Of a stretch of 51,928 nucleotides of DNA, positions 9,100 through 17,620 are shown one piece after another. How positions within the stretch are numbered: position 1 is the stretch's first letter; every line of letters begins with the position of its first letter. The DNA is from Chryseobacterium gleum. GTDB lineage: Bacteria; Bacteroidota; Bacteroidia; Flavobacteriales_D; Crocinitomicaceae. Below the pieces are notes generated by a model. That model did no database searches. It worked only from the letters and a program-made list of their open reading frames with translations, and was not told the origin of the DNA. The stretch covers positions 1 to 51,928 of the forward strand of contig CAMAPI010000007.1 in NCBI GenBank assembly GCA_945860065.1, read 5' to 3'. Both the position numbers and the translations under genes were made by a program.

Positions 9100-10152
9100 T
9101 TATTTTTTGTAAAATCGCTCGATTGATATCTCCTTGTCCAACGGGATTCCGAGCATCATTAAATCGCTTAATTCCCTTGCTAGAGTGGGGGCCATCAAGT
9201 ATCCTTTTGTTCCTAAGCCATTGAATATATACAGGTTTTTGATCGTTTTGTGTTCCCCTAAAATAGGGCGCCGGTCTAGAACGGTAGGACGAACACCGAC
9301 TTGTTGGTCAAGGATTTTATACTGATAATTCCCCAGAACACTTAGGTGTCCGACTAATTCTTGTTTTGCTTCTTCCGACGGGGTCAAATCTGGATTATCC
9401 CACTCGTACGTTGCCCCTAAGCGAAAAGTCTGGTTTCCTAATGGTAGGACAAAGCATTTTCGATTGAGCGATTCATTTTCAGGAATTTCTGCCGATTGAA
9501 TACGAAGTGTTTGTCCTTTCGTTTGTTGAATCGGTAACTCCTGAAAAAATGGCGTATTCATCTGTTGATACCCAACCGAAAAAACTACTTTATCGTATGT
9601 TGTTCCTTTATAGTTTAGGGTGTTTTCATCAAAATTAAAGGGGTCGAAATCTTCTTTTAACAGCTTTCCTTTTCGTTCAAAATATTCAAGGTTACGCTCA
9701 TAATATGCTTTGGCATCTATCCAAAAAGAGGATTTCAAACGTCCGCTTCCAAAGTGATTTTCAGCATGGGAATACGTTTCGTCTTCTGGTGTAAGTTCCG
9801 TTAAATAGTCTTGGTATTCAGGCAGTTTGGACCGCTCTACCCAATAGTTGCGTTCCTGTTCAGAAGAAAGCATCCGACGTATAACAATTGGATGAAATAA
9901 TGTTTGTCCCAATTCTTTCTCTATGCGAAGATAAAAAGAGGTGGCGTCCTTTATGAATTCATCCAAGCGCCATGATTTATTCATTCTTCGGAACACCATT
10001 GGATTTACCATTCCGGCTGCAATGGCTGTAGAATGATTAATTCCTCTATCAATCAAGTGAACTTGATGTCCTCTGCCTGATAGTTGATGAGCCAAGCTTG
10101 TTCCCGCAAGACCTGCGCCAAAAATTAAAATGTTTTGTAAGTCCGTTTTCAT
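9100..10152 (-). CDS. FAD-dependent oxidoreductase of the DAO family
   Basis: A 350-residue flavoprotein. The N-terminal Rossmann motif GAGLAG (12-17) and the acidic end of the second strand (HLID) bind the FAD. The C-terminal part has the DAO-family segment RPTVLDRRPILGEH and a second glycine-rich site near NGLGTKGYL. Family members oxidise amino acids or amines, including the MnmC C-terminal domain that acts on tRNA wobble uridine. The substrate here cannot be decided from the sequence. Its ATG overlaps the comF stop codon by four bases, so the two are translationally coupled. Confidence 0.85.
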   Translation of the reverse strand: MKTDLQNILIFGAGLAGTSLAHQLSGRGHQVHLIDRGINHSTAIAAGMVNPMVFRRMNKSWRLDEFIKDATSFYLRIEKELGQTLFHPIVIRRMLSSEQERNYWVERSKLPEYQDYLTELTPEDETYSHAENHFGSGRLKSSFWIDAKAYYERNLEYFERKGKLLKEDFDPFNFDENTLNYKGTTYDKVVFSVGYQQMNTPFFQELPIQQTKGQTLRIQSAEIPENESLNRKCFVLPLGNQTFRLGATYEWDNPDLTPSEEAKQELVGHLSVLGNYQYKILDQQVGVRPTVLDRRPILGEHKTIKNLYIFNGLGTKGYLMAPTLARELSDLMMLGIPLDKEISIERFYKK

Positions 10153-10874
10153 TTTGCTATGGCGAAGCTAATCAAACTTATTTGAAGATCTGGGTATTTC
10201 GCACGCAATAGCTGGGCCATTGCTTCTAGGGTTGATCCAGTAGTAATCACGTCATCGACAATGGCAATGTGTCGATATGAAATGGCAGTTTTTCCTAAAC
10301 AAAACTGTTCGCTCGCGTTGTCCCAGCGCATGAAGCGGTTTTTTCCAGTTTGACTCATGTTATTTGCTCTTTTTTCAACGGCTTCCAATAAAACGGGAAG
10401 TTCTAAAATCTTTGCCATTCCTTCTGCCAATAATTCACTTTGATTATATCCTCTTATAAATCGTTTTTGAGCATGGATTGGAACAGGAATTAACGCTTCG
10501 ATTTGTTTGTATTTTGGACTGTTCAGAATAGCTTTTCCCATGGATTCACCGAAGTAACGTCCAAGCGGCGCTTTAAATTGATACTTCAATGCATGTAAGA
10601 TTTCCTGAATCGGTTTTTCTTTTTCAAAATAATACATGGCAAAGGTCTCGCTCAGTTCGATTCGCCCCCAAAAAAGTTGATCCATGCCGCTAGCTTCTTG
10701 GTATGATTCAAAATAGGTGCGCTGCAGTTTATCCCAACAAAAGGCGCAAATATGAATTTCAAATCTCGACAACTCGTGCGAACACTGTAAACAGATATTT
10801 GGAAATACGAGGTGTTGAAATCCCTCCAAATAACGTTCAATACTTTTAGTTATCTTGGTGTTTCTTAAGTACAT
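10149..10874 (-). CDS. comF: ComF-family phosphoribosyltransferase-like protein
   Basis: A 241-residue protein with the two parts of the ComF family. The N-terminus holds a four-cysteine zinc site (C28, C31, C43, C46). The C-terminus has a type I phosphoribosyltransferase fold with the PRPP-binding loop VDDVITTGST (206-215). ComF homologues are needed for uptake of single-stranded DNA in natural transformation of some bacteria, and act in the cytoplasm. Whether this host is competent is unknown. It is the first gene of a pair with the FAD oxidoreductase, divergent from nrdB. A perfect dyad lies just upstream at 10890-10911. Confidence 0.88.
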   Translation of the reverse strand: MYLRNTKITKSIERYLEGFQHLVFPNICLQCSHELSRFEIHICAFCWDKLQRTYFESYQEASGMDQLFWGRIELSETFAMYYFEKEKPIQEILHALKYQFKAPLGRYFGESMGKAILNSPKYKQIEALIPVPIHAQKRFIRGYNQSELLAEGMAKILELPVLLEAVEKRANNMSQTGKNRFMRWDNASEQFCLGKTAISYRHIAIVDDVITTGSTLEAMAQLLRAKYPDLQISLISFAIAK

Positions 10875-11330
10875 CTAGTGATTATTTAGTTTGAACATTA
10901 ACGTGTTCAAAAACTCATTGATTGTCTGAACGGGAAAATTTATTTCTTGCGTAACTTTAAAAATGTTAATCTCATATGAAATTTATTTGACTTATTGGCT
11001 GTTGTTCGAAGGAATAGTTATTAAAATTAACGCGTTGTTGATGTGAATATCTTTCCAACGAGTGTTGAAAATAGCTGAGGGGTTTATTGGGGAAAGGATT
11101 GCGTTTTTCGGTGTTAATAACATCGCAAGAATGTTCATTTCTTTAATTGATTTAAGAGAGTTTTTTGACAATTTTTGTAGTCTCAAATTTTGCTAACGTT
11201 AAGTTTTCATTAACAAGCGTAAAAAGTGGTTTGAGTAATACAAAAACAATTTAACGAAATCTGGGCAAGAATGGATAATTTTCATTCCGTTTATTAGGCC
11301 CCTTTTAGTTTATATATTATTTATCAGCTT
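10875..11330. other. Non-coding region between comF and nrdB
   Basis: 456 bases between divergent genes. I see no believable coding sequence. The hexamer TTAACG or its complement occurs at 10898-10903, 11027-11032, 11197-11202 and 11251-11256. Short palindromes include AACGCGTT (11029-11036), TGTTAATAACA (11111-11121) and TAACGTTA (11194-11201). Loose relatives of the DnaA box lie at 11042-11050 (TGTGAATAT) and 11112-11120 (TGTTAATAA). A regulatory region for the reductase operon is the most likely role. No clear TAnnTTTG box precedes nrdB. Confidence 0.55.
10890..10911. promoter_or_regulatory. Perfect 8+8 dyad upstream of comF
   Basis: TTTGAACA (10890-10897) and TGTTCAAA (10904-10911) are exact inverted copies around six bases, TTAACG. 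The site starts 16 bases before the comF ATG and looks like a binding site for a dimeric regulator. The protein that binds it is unknown. Confidence 0.5.
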
Positions 11331-12311
11331 ATGACAACACCTTTACGCGAACCGATTCTTGAAGAAAACAAAAGCCGTTTTGTTTTATTTCCAATTCAAC
11401 ATGATGACATTTGGAGTTTTTATAAAAGAGCAGAAGCTAGTTTTTGGACGGCTGAAGAAATCGATTTGTCGCCAGATCAAATTGACTGGGAGAATAAGTT
11501 GAATGATGACGAACGTCATTTCATCAAACATATTCTTGCATTTTTTGCTGCTTCCGACGGGATCGTCAATGAGAACCTTGCAGAGAACTTTTTGTCCGAA
11601 GTACAATACACGGAGGCAAAATTCTTTTACGGGAATCAAATTGCGATGGAGAATATTCACTCAGAAACCTATTCGCTTCTGATTGATACGTACATTAAGG
11701 ATTCTGCTGAAAAAACACATTTGTTCAATGCGATTGACACACTTGATTGTGTGAAGAAAAAGGCAGAGTGGGCGTTGCGATGGATTGAGAAAGGCGATTT
11801 CGCAGAACGTTTGGTGGCATTTGCAGCCGTTGAGGGGATTTTCTTTTCCGGGTCGTTTTGCTCTATTTTCTGGTTGAAAAAACGCGGTTTAATGCCTGGA
11901 TTATCCTTCTCTAACGAGTTAATTTCTCGTGATGAAGGATTACATTGCGACTTCGCTTGTTTGTTGTACAATAACCACCTTGTAAACAAACTTTCCAAGG
12001 GCAAGGTGCGTGAGATTATCATGGACGCTGTTGAAATCGAAAAAGAATTTGTCACGGACGCAATACCAGTAAAACTTATTGGAATGAACAGCGATCTTAT
12101 GCAACAGTACATTGAATTCGTTGCCGATCGACTTTTAGTTGAATTGGGGAACGAACGTGTGTATAACACCTCAAATCCGTTTGATTTTATGGAAATGATT
12201 TCCATTCAAGGAAAAACCAATTTCTTTGAAAAACGCGTTGGTGAATACCAAAAAGCTGGTGTGTTGGCTGGGGACGCAAACAAAGAATTCAGCATGAACG
12301 AAGAATTTTAA
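11331..12311 (+). CDS. nrdB: Class Ia ribonucleotide reductase, small (radical) subunit
   Basis: A 326-residue subunit that holds the di-iron centre and tyrosyl radical used to make deoxyribonucleotides. Metal and radical residues are visible. E107 and H110 lie in the ENIHSETY segment, and Y114 sits four residues after the histidine, as Y122 does in E. coli. A second ligand set lies in DEGLHCDF. The protein is the usual length. nrdA follows after 21 bases, so they form an operon. Regulation is probably through the long upstream region with its dyads and TTAACG repeats. Confidence 0.96.
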   Translation: MTTPLREPILEENKSRFVLFPIQHDDIWSFYKRAEASFWTAEEIDLSPDQIDWENKLNDDERHFIKHILAFFAASDGIVNENLAENFLSEVQYTEAKFFYGNQIAMENIHSETYSLLIDTYIKDSAEKTHLFNAIDTLDCVKKKAEWALRWIEKGDFAERLVAFAAVEGIFFSGSFCSIFWLKKRGLMPGLSFSNELISRDEGLHCDFACLLYNNHLVNKLSKGKVREIIMDAVEIEKEFVTDAIPVKLIGMNSDLMQQYIEFVADRLLVELGNERVYNTSNPFDFMEMISIQGKTNFFEKRVGEYQKAGVLAGDANKEFSMNEEF

Positions 12312-12332
12312 TAATTTAATTACGGTATTAAG

Positions 12333-14693
12333 ATGTACGTAGTAAAAAGAGACGAGAGAAAAGAGACTGTGAAATTTGACAAAATCACAGCTCGTATAAT
12401 TAAAATGTGTTACGGATTAGATCCATTAGTATCGCCAGAGGCTGTTGCCATGAAAGTGATCGAAGGAATCTATGACGGAGTAACCACCACAGACTTGGAT
12501 AATCTAGCAGCAGAAGTTGCGGCGGCAAAAACGATTGATCACCCAGATTACGCGTTGTTAGCATCTCGTATTGCTGTGTCCAACTTACACAAAGAGACGA
12601 AAAAAACGTTTTCTGAAGTTATCGACGATTTACACCATTACATCGATCCAAAAACAGGACAAAATGCTTCGTTGGTAGCAGATGATGTTTATGCGATCAT
12701 TCAAGAAAATAAAGAACTGCTTGACTCAAGCATTATTTATGACCGTGATTTCCGCTATGATTACTTTGGATTTAAAACATTGTCGCGTTCTTATTTGATG
12801 CGTTTAAATGGTAAAATTGTAGAGCGCCCACAACAAATGTTAATGCGTGTTGCAATTGGTATTCACAAGAAAGATGTTGCTTCTGCCATCAAGACTTATA
12901 ACTTGATGTCTGAAGGGTGGTTTACTCATGCGACTCCAACGCTTTTCAATGCTGGTACTCCTAAGCCTCAAATGTCTTCTTGCTTCTTGCTTACGATGAA
13001 ATCAGATAGCATTGAAGGGATTTATGACACATTGAAGTCGTGTGCACAAATTTCTCAATCTGCAGGTGGAATTGGATTAGCTCTTCACGATATCCGTGCA
13101 ACAGGCTCATACATTAAAGGGACGAACGGGACATCAAATGGAATTGTTCCAATGTTACGTGTGTTTAATGACACTGCGCGTTACGTAGATCAAGGCGGAG
13201 GAAAAAGAAAAGGGTCCTTCGCGATGTATATCGAGCCTTGGCATGCGGATGTTTTCGATTTCTTGGACTTGAAAAAGAATCACGGAAAAGAAGAACAACG
13301 AGCACGTGATTTATTCTATGCTCTTTGGATTCCGGATTTATTCATGAAGCGCGTAAAAGAAAACGGAGAATGGACGCTTATGTGTCCACACGAATGTCCA
13401 GGGCTTTCCGACACACACAGCGCTGAATTTGAAGCGTTATATACACGATATGAGAAAGAAGGGAAAGGCAGAAAAACAATCAAAGCACAAGATCTATGGT
13501 TTAAAATTCTTGAATCTCAAATTGAAACAGGGACTCCTTACATGTTGTATAAAGATGCGGCGAATGCCAAATCAAATCAACAAAATTTAGGAACCATCAA
13601 GTCGTCAAATCTTTGTACAGAGATTATAGAATATACAGCGCCTGATGAGGTTGCTGTATGTAACTTAGCTTCTCTTGCGCTTCCAAAATATGTAATGGAA
13701 GATGGGCAATTTGATCATGACAAATTATTTGAAGTTACCTATCAAGCTACCTTGAATTTGAATCGCATCATCGATGAGAATTTCTATCCAGTTGTAGAAG
13801 CGCAAAACTCGAATCTTCGCCACCGTCCTATTGGAATTGGTGTTCAAGGATTGGCAGATTCTTACATTATGATGGGGCTTCCATTCGAGTCTGATGAAGC
13901 ACGCGCATTAAACCGCGACGTATTTGAAACGATTTATTTCGCGTCCATGACGGCATCAAAAGACCTTGCGAAGGTAGACGGTCCATATGAAACAATCAAA
14001 GGGTCTCCAGTATCAAAAGGGGTTTTCCAATTTGATATGTGGGGCGTTACACCAACAAACCGTTGGGAATGGGATATTTTGAAAGAAGAAGTTAAAAAAC
14101 ATGGTGTACGGAACTCCTTGTTGTTAGCGCCAATGCCAACTGCTTCTACTGCACAAATTCTTGGAAACAATGAATGTTTTGAGCCATACACATCGAATAT
14201 TTATACGCGACGTGTCCTTTCTGGTGAATTCATTATTGTCAATAAGCATTTATTAAAAGACTTAGTTCGTGAAGGATTATGGACCAAGGATATGCGTCAA
14301 AAAATCATGACTGCAAATGGTTCTGTTCAAAACATTAACGAAGTTCCTCAACGATTAAAAGATTTATACAAAACAGCTTGGGAGATTTCTCAAAAAGCCA
14401 TTATTGATCAAGCCGCAGATCGCGGAGCATATATTTGTCAAAGTCAATCCTTGAATATCTTCATGGAAAACGCAAACTTTGGTAAATTAACTTCCATGCA
14501 CTTCTACGGTTGGGAGAAAGGATTAAAAACTGGGATGTACTACCTGCGTACGAAAGCTGCAACAGACGCTATTAAATTTACGGTTGAAAAAACGGTTGTT
14601 GAAGAGCCTTCCGCGAAATCATTGGAAGAAGAAGCTGCTGCTATTGCCTGCTCTCTTGAAAACCCAGATAATTGTGAAATGTGTTCTGGGTAG
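12333..14693 (+). CDS. nrdA: Class Ia ribonucleotide reductase, large (catalytic) subunit
   Basis: A 786-residue catalytic subunit that reduces ribonucleoside diphosphates together with NrdB. An N-terminal ATP cone (about residues 1-90, beginning [17 protein letters not shown]) indicates allosteric control by ATP and dATP. The active-site cysteine lies in the [14 protein letters not shown] segment, the radical-chain cysteine in SSNLCTEI, and the substrate loop in PMPTAS. The C-terminal CEMC pair re-reduces the active site. The last codons and the stop are repeated 70 bases downstream (see the repeat at 14679-14765). A terminator follows at 14800-14825. Confidence 0.96.
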   Translation: MYVVKRDERKETVKFDKITARIIKMCYGLDPLVSPEAVAMKVIEGIYDGVTTTDLDNLAAEVAAAKTIDHPDYALLASRIAVSNLHKETKKTFSEVIDDLHHYIDPKTGQNASLVADDVYAIIQENKELLDSSIIYDRDFRYDYFGFKTLSRSYLMRLNGKIVERPQQMLMRVAIGIHKKDVASAIKTYNLMSEGWFTHATPTLFNAGTPKPQMSSCFLLTMKSDSIEGIYDTLKSCAQISQSAGGIGLALHDIRATGSYIKGTNGTSNGIVPMLRVFNDTARYVDQGGGKRKGSFAMYIEPWHADVFDFLDLKKNHGKEEQRARDLFYALWIPDLFMKRVKENGEWTLMCPHECPGLSDTHSAEFEALYTRYEKEGKGRKTIKAQDLWFKILESQIETGTPYMLYKDAANAKSNQQNLGTIKSSNLCTEIIEYTAPDEVAVCNLASLALPKYVMEDGQFDHDKLFEVTYQATLNLNRIIDENFYPVVEAQNSNLRHRPIGIGVQGLADSYIMMGLPFESDEARALNRDVFETIYFASMTASKDLAKVDGPYETIKGSPVSKGVFQFDMWGVTPTNRWEWDILKEEVKKHGVRNSLLLAPMPTASTAQILGNNECFEPYTSNIYTRRVLSGEFIIVNKHLLKDLVREGLWTKDMRQKIMTANGSVQNINEVPQRLKDLYKTAWEISQKAIIDQAADRGAYICQSQSLNIFMENANFGKLTSMHFYGWEKGLKTGMYYLRTKAATDAIKFTVEKTVVEEPSAKSLEEEAAAIACSLENPDNCEMCSG

Positions 14694-14765
14694 AAGCGAC
14701 GATAGTCGGTTATAGACAGAACGTAAATTCACGAGCTAGCCTCGCTACATGTGTTCTGGGTAGAA
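14679..14765 (+). repeat. 17-bp direct repeat covering the nrdA stop codon
   Basis: ATGTGTTCTGGGTAGAA occurs at 14679-14695, where it encodes the last nrdA residues (CSG) and stop, and again unchanged at 14749-14765. The 53 bases between hold small inverted repeats (CGAC/GTCG at 14697-14708 and CGAG/CTCG near 14732-14744). The layout looks like an insertion that restored the gene end, or a partial tandem duplication. Confidence 0.7.
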
Positions 14766-14799
14766 AACTAGACTTTTAAGGGCCTTCTATATCATACTA

Positions 14800-14825
14800 A
14801 ACCCCGTTTAACACGGGGTTTTTTT
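14800..14825 (+). terminator. Rho-independent terminator of nrdBA
   Basis: The stem AACCCCGT (14800-14807) pairs with ACGGGGTT (14813-14820) over a five-base loop and runs into a T tract. Confidence 0.85.
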
Positions 14826-14893
14826 ATGATCATAAATTTTTCGAGTTTCTGAAATGAACGCGCGATTTAACGAATAAATCGAAAAAAATACAC

Positions 14894-14901
14894 TAATTTT
14901 G
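14894..14901 (+). promoter_or_regulatory. purH -7 box
   Basis: TAATTTTG matches TAnnTTTG and lies 18 bases before the chosen ATG at 14920. It argues against the longer reading frame that begins at 14899, inside this box. Confidence 0.6.
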
Positions 14902-14919
14902 CGCTTTCTTTTATACCTC

Positions 14920-16449
14920 ATGACAGACTTAAAAAACATCGAAAGCGCCTTAATTTCAGTCTATTACAAAGACGGACTAGACGAGATTGTGCGTGAATTA
15001 CACAAACACCAAGTAACTATTTACTCCACTGGTGGAACATTGGCCTTTATTCAGAAATTAGGAATTCCTGTTATCGCTGTCGAAGACTTAACTGGGTTCC
15101 CTGAAATCCTAGGTGGAAGAGTAAAAACGTTACATCCAACCGTTTTTGGTGGTATTTTAAATCGTCGTGCATTGCAAGAAGATCAAGATGCCATTTCGAA
15201 ACACGGCATTCCATCAATAGATTTAGTGATTGTCGACTTATATCCATTTGAGGAAACGGTTGCGTCAGGAGCTAGTCACGAAGACATCATTGAAAAAATT
15301 GATATCGGTGGGATTTCATTAATTCGTGCGGCGGCTAAAAACTTCCAAGATGTGGTCATTATTTCATCCGTGAAACAGTACGCTTCCTTTTTAGATATTC
15401 TACGTGGACAAAATGGAACGACTAACTTGTCGCAACGGCAACATTTTGCAGGTGAAGCATTTCATGTCTCCTCACATTATGATACGATGATTCATCACTA
15501 TTTCGTTCAAAATAATGGTCCTTATTTAAAATTAAGCATAGAAACAAGTGAGTCCTTACGCTACGGTGAAAACCCGCATCAAAAAGGACAGTTTTTTGGA
15601 GATTTGGACGCTTTATTTGACAAGCTACATGGAAAAGAGTTGTCCTACAATAACCTTTTAGATGTTGATGCCGCAGTTTGTCTACTGCAAGAATTTCAAC
15701 ATGATGGTCCAACTTTTGGGATTTTGAAACACAATAATGCCTGCGGCTTGGCAACACGTCCAAGTTTAAAAGAAGCATACGAAGTTGCCTTAGCAGCAGA
15801 TCCAGTAAGTGCTTTTGGTGGAATACTGATTTCGAATCAATCCATCGATAAGGATACGGCGGCGCTCATCAATGAGTTGTTTTGCGAAGTGCTGATTGCC
15901 CCAGCTTACGAAGCGGAGGCATTAGAACTATTAAAAAGCAAAAAGAATAGGATTATTTTGGTTCAAAAGGATGCTGCATTGCCCCAACAACAAGTTCGTT
16001 CGATTTTAAATGGTTTTCTTGTTCAGGATCGGGATGCGAAATCGGAATCAAAAGCAGATTTAGTTGTGAAAACTGTCCTGGCACCATCCGAACAAGAAGT
16101 GGCTGATTTATTGTTTGCGAATAAATTAGTGAAACACACCAAATCCAACACCATTATTTTGGCAAAGAACGGACAACTTCTCGCGAGTGGTACAGGTCAA
16201 ACATCCCGTGTTGATGCATTAAACCAAGCCATTCACAAAGCAAAAACGTTTGGATTTGACTTAAAAGGAGCGGCAATGGCTAGCGACGCATTTTTCCCTT
16301 TCCCGGATTGTGTAGAAATTGCACACCTAGAAGGAATCGACGCTATCATTCAGCCGGGGGGCTCAGTGAAGGACGAACTTTCGATTGATTATTGCAATAA
16401 ACACGGAATGCGCATGGTATTTACAGGCGTTCGACACTTTAAACATTAA
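14920..16449 (+). CDS. purH: Bifunctional AICAR transformylase / IMP cyclohydrolase
   Basis: The last two steps of purine synthesis, formylation of AICAR with 10-formyl-THF and ring closure to IMP. I start at the ATG at 14920 (509 residues, MTDLKNIESAL). Upstream codons in the same frame lie over the -7 box at 14894-14901. The N-terminal MGS-like cyclohydrolase domain contains IYSTGGT and GGRVKTLHP. The C-terminal AICARFT domain contains ESLRYGENPHQ, LKHNNACG and DAFFPFPD. The gene has its own promoter and stands alone between nrdBA and mreB. Confidence 0.95.
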   Translation: MTDLKNIESALISVYYKDGLDEIVRELHKHQVTIYSTGGTLAFIQKLGIPVIAVEDLTGFPEILGGRVKTLHPTVFGGILNRRALQEDQDAISKHGIPSIDLVIVDLYPFEETVASGASHEDIIEKIDIGGISLIRAAAKNFQDVVIISSVKQYASFLDILRGQNGTTNLSQRQHFAGEAFHVSSHYDTMIHHYFVQNNGPYLKLSIETSESLRYGENPHQKGQFFGDLDALFDKLHGKELSYNNLLDVDAAVCLLQEFQHDGPTFGILKHNNACGLATRPSLKEAYEVALAADPVSAFGGILISNQSIDKDTAALINELFCEVLIAPAYEAEALELLKSKKNRIILVQKDAALPQQQVRSILNGFLVQDRDAKSESKADLVVKTVLAPSEQEVADLLFANKLVKHTKSNTIILAKNGQLLASGTGQTSRVDALNQAIHKAKTFGFDLKGAAMASDAFFPFPDCVEIAHLEGIDAIIQPGGSVKDELSIDYCNKHGMRMVFTGVRHFKH

Positions 16450-16454
16450 CTTTG
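16447..16454 (+). promoter_or_regulatory. Candidate mreB -7 box overlapping the purH stop codon
   Basis: TAACTTTG matches TAnnTTTG; its first three bases are the purH stop codon. It predicts a leader of about 70-75 bases before mreB (ATG 16533). Two weak five-base inverted repeats lie in that leader. Confidence 0.5.
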
Positions 16455-16532
16455 CATATATTTACATTAAATTGTAACCTTTTCTCCGAATCTCTCGAAA
16501 AAGGAACAACTTAATCACTAGTTGGACTCAAC

Positions 16533-17558
16533 ATGAAATTTTTCAGTTTTTTGACGCAAGAAATTGCGATTGACTTAGGGACAGCAAACACACTTATCAT
16601 CTGGAATGACAAAGTGGTTGTTGACGAGCCGTCTATTGTAGCTAAAGACATTCAAACAGGCAAGGTAGTTGCCATTGGACGAAAGGCGCAACAAATGCAC
16701 GGAAAGACACACAAGTTGATTGAAACAGTAAGGCCCTTGAAAGACGGAGTGATCGCGGATTTCCAAAGCGCGGAACAAATGATTCGTGGGATGATTAAAA
16801 TGATCAATCCCGGAAAAAGCCTTTTCAACCCAACACTTCGTATGGTGATTTGTATTCCTTCAGGGATTACAGAGGTTGAGAAACGAGCAGTACGTGACTC
16901 CGCAGAACACGCTGGAGCTAAAGAAGTTTATTTGATTCATGAGCCAATGGCGGCAGCGATTGGTATCGGCATTGACGTAGAAGAACCAATGGGAAATATG
17001 ATCATCGATATAGGTGGTGGTACATCCGAGATTGCTGTTATTGCATTAGGTGGGATTGTTTGTGATAAATCCATTCGTATCGCCGGTGATGATTTTACAA
17101 GTGACATTGAAGAGTACATGCGTCGTCAACACAACATTCTTGTAGGTGAGCGAACAGCTGAACAAATTAAAATTGAAGTAGGAGCAGCTTTACCTGAACT
17201 TGACAATCCACCACCAGACTTTGCCGTAAGGGGCCGAGATTTGATGACTGGTATTCCAAAAGAAATCATGGTTTCATATGTCGAAGTTGCTCACGCATTA
17301 GACAAAACCATTTCAAAAATTGAAGAAGCCATTTTAAGTGCATTGGAATTAACTCCACCTGAACTTTCTGCTGATATATACAAAACAGGTATTTATTTAG
17401 CTGGCGGAGGGTCTATGTTAAGAGGTTTGGACAAGCGTATTTCTGCTAAAACAAAATTACCGGTGCATATTGCTGAAGATCCACTGCGCGCAGTTGCTAG
17501 AGGAACAAGTATTGCCTTGAAAAATATCGATAAATACCAGTTCTTGATTAGAGATTAA
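16533..17558 (+). CDS. mreB: Rod shape-determining protein MreB
   Basis: A 341-residue bacterial actin that polymerises under the inner membrane and guides lateral peptidoglycan synthesis. Seen: the N-terminal amphipathic start (MKFFSFLTQE), the phosphate-1 motif IDLGTANT, the phosphate-2 motif DIGGGTSEIAV and the adenosine motif LAGGGSMLRG. Length matches the family. In many Bacteroidota mreB leads into mreC, mreD, a PBP2 gene and rodA. Here a strong terminator follows 23 bases after the stop and the next gene is on the other strand. The partners must therefore lie elsewhere. Confidence 0.96.
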   Translation: MKFFSFLTQEIAIDLGTANTLIIWNDKVVVDEPSIVAKDIQTGKVVAIGRKAQQMHGKTHKLIETVRPLKDGVIADFQSAEQMIRGMIKMINPGKSLFNPTLRMVICIPSGITEVEKRAVRDSAEHAGAKEVYLIHEPMAAAIGIGIDVEEPMGNMIIDIGGGTSEIAVIALGGIVCDKSIRIAGDDFTSDIEEYMRRQHNILVGERTAEQIKIEVGAALPELDNPPPDFAVRGRDLMTGIPKEIMVSYVEVAHALDKTISKIEEAILSALELTPPELSADIYKTGIYLAGGGSMLRGLDKRISAKTKLPVHIAEDPLRAVARGTSIALKNIDKYQFLIRD

Positions 17559-17575
17559 TAAGAACAATACGACAT

Positions 17576-17607
17576 AAAAAAAGGGCTGTTTTCACAGCCC
17601 TTTTTTA
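17576..17607. terminator. Bidirectional terminator between mreB and the redoxin gene
   Basis: AAGGGCTGT (17581-17589) pairs with ACAGCCCTT (17594-17602) over a TTTC loop. An A tract on the left and a T tract on the right let it serve both converging genes. Confidence 0.88.
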
Positions 17608-17620
17608 TTTCTGTGTGGAT

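Noticed and set aside
10992-11186. 64-codon open frame on the minus strand upstream of nrdB.
   Set aside because: Composition is like random AT-rich DNA, there is no hydrophobic or conserved pattern, and no promoter precedes it.
10875-11330. Possible replication origin (DnaA-box-like motifs, AT-rich, long non-coding region).
   Set aside because: None of the boxes matches TTATCCACA fully, no dnaA gene is near, and transcription around it shows no clear switch of strand bias. A regulatory region for nrdBA fits better.
14899-14919. Longer purH start adding seven residues.
   Set aside because: These bases overlap the -7 box and the extra residues do not look like the family N-terminus.
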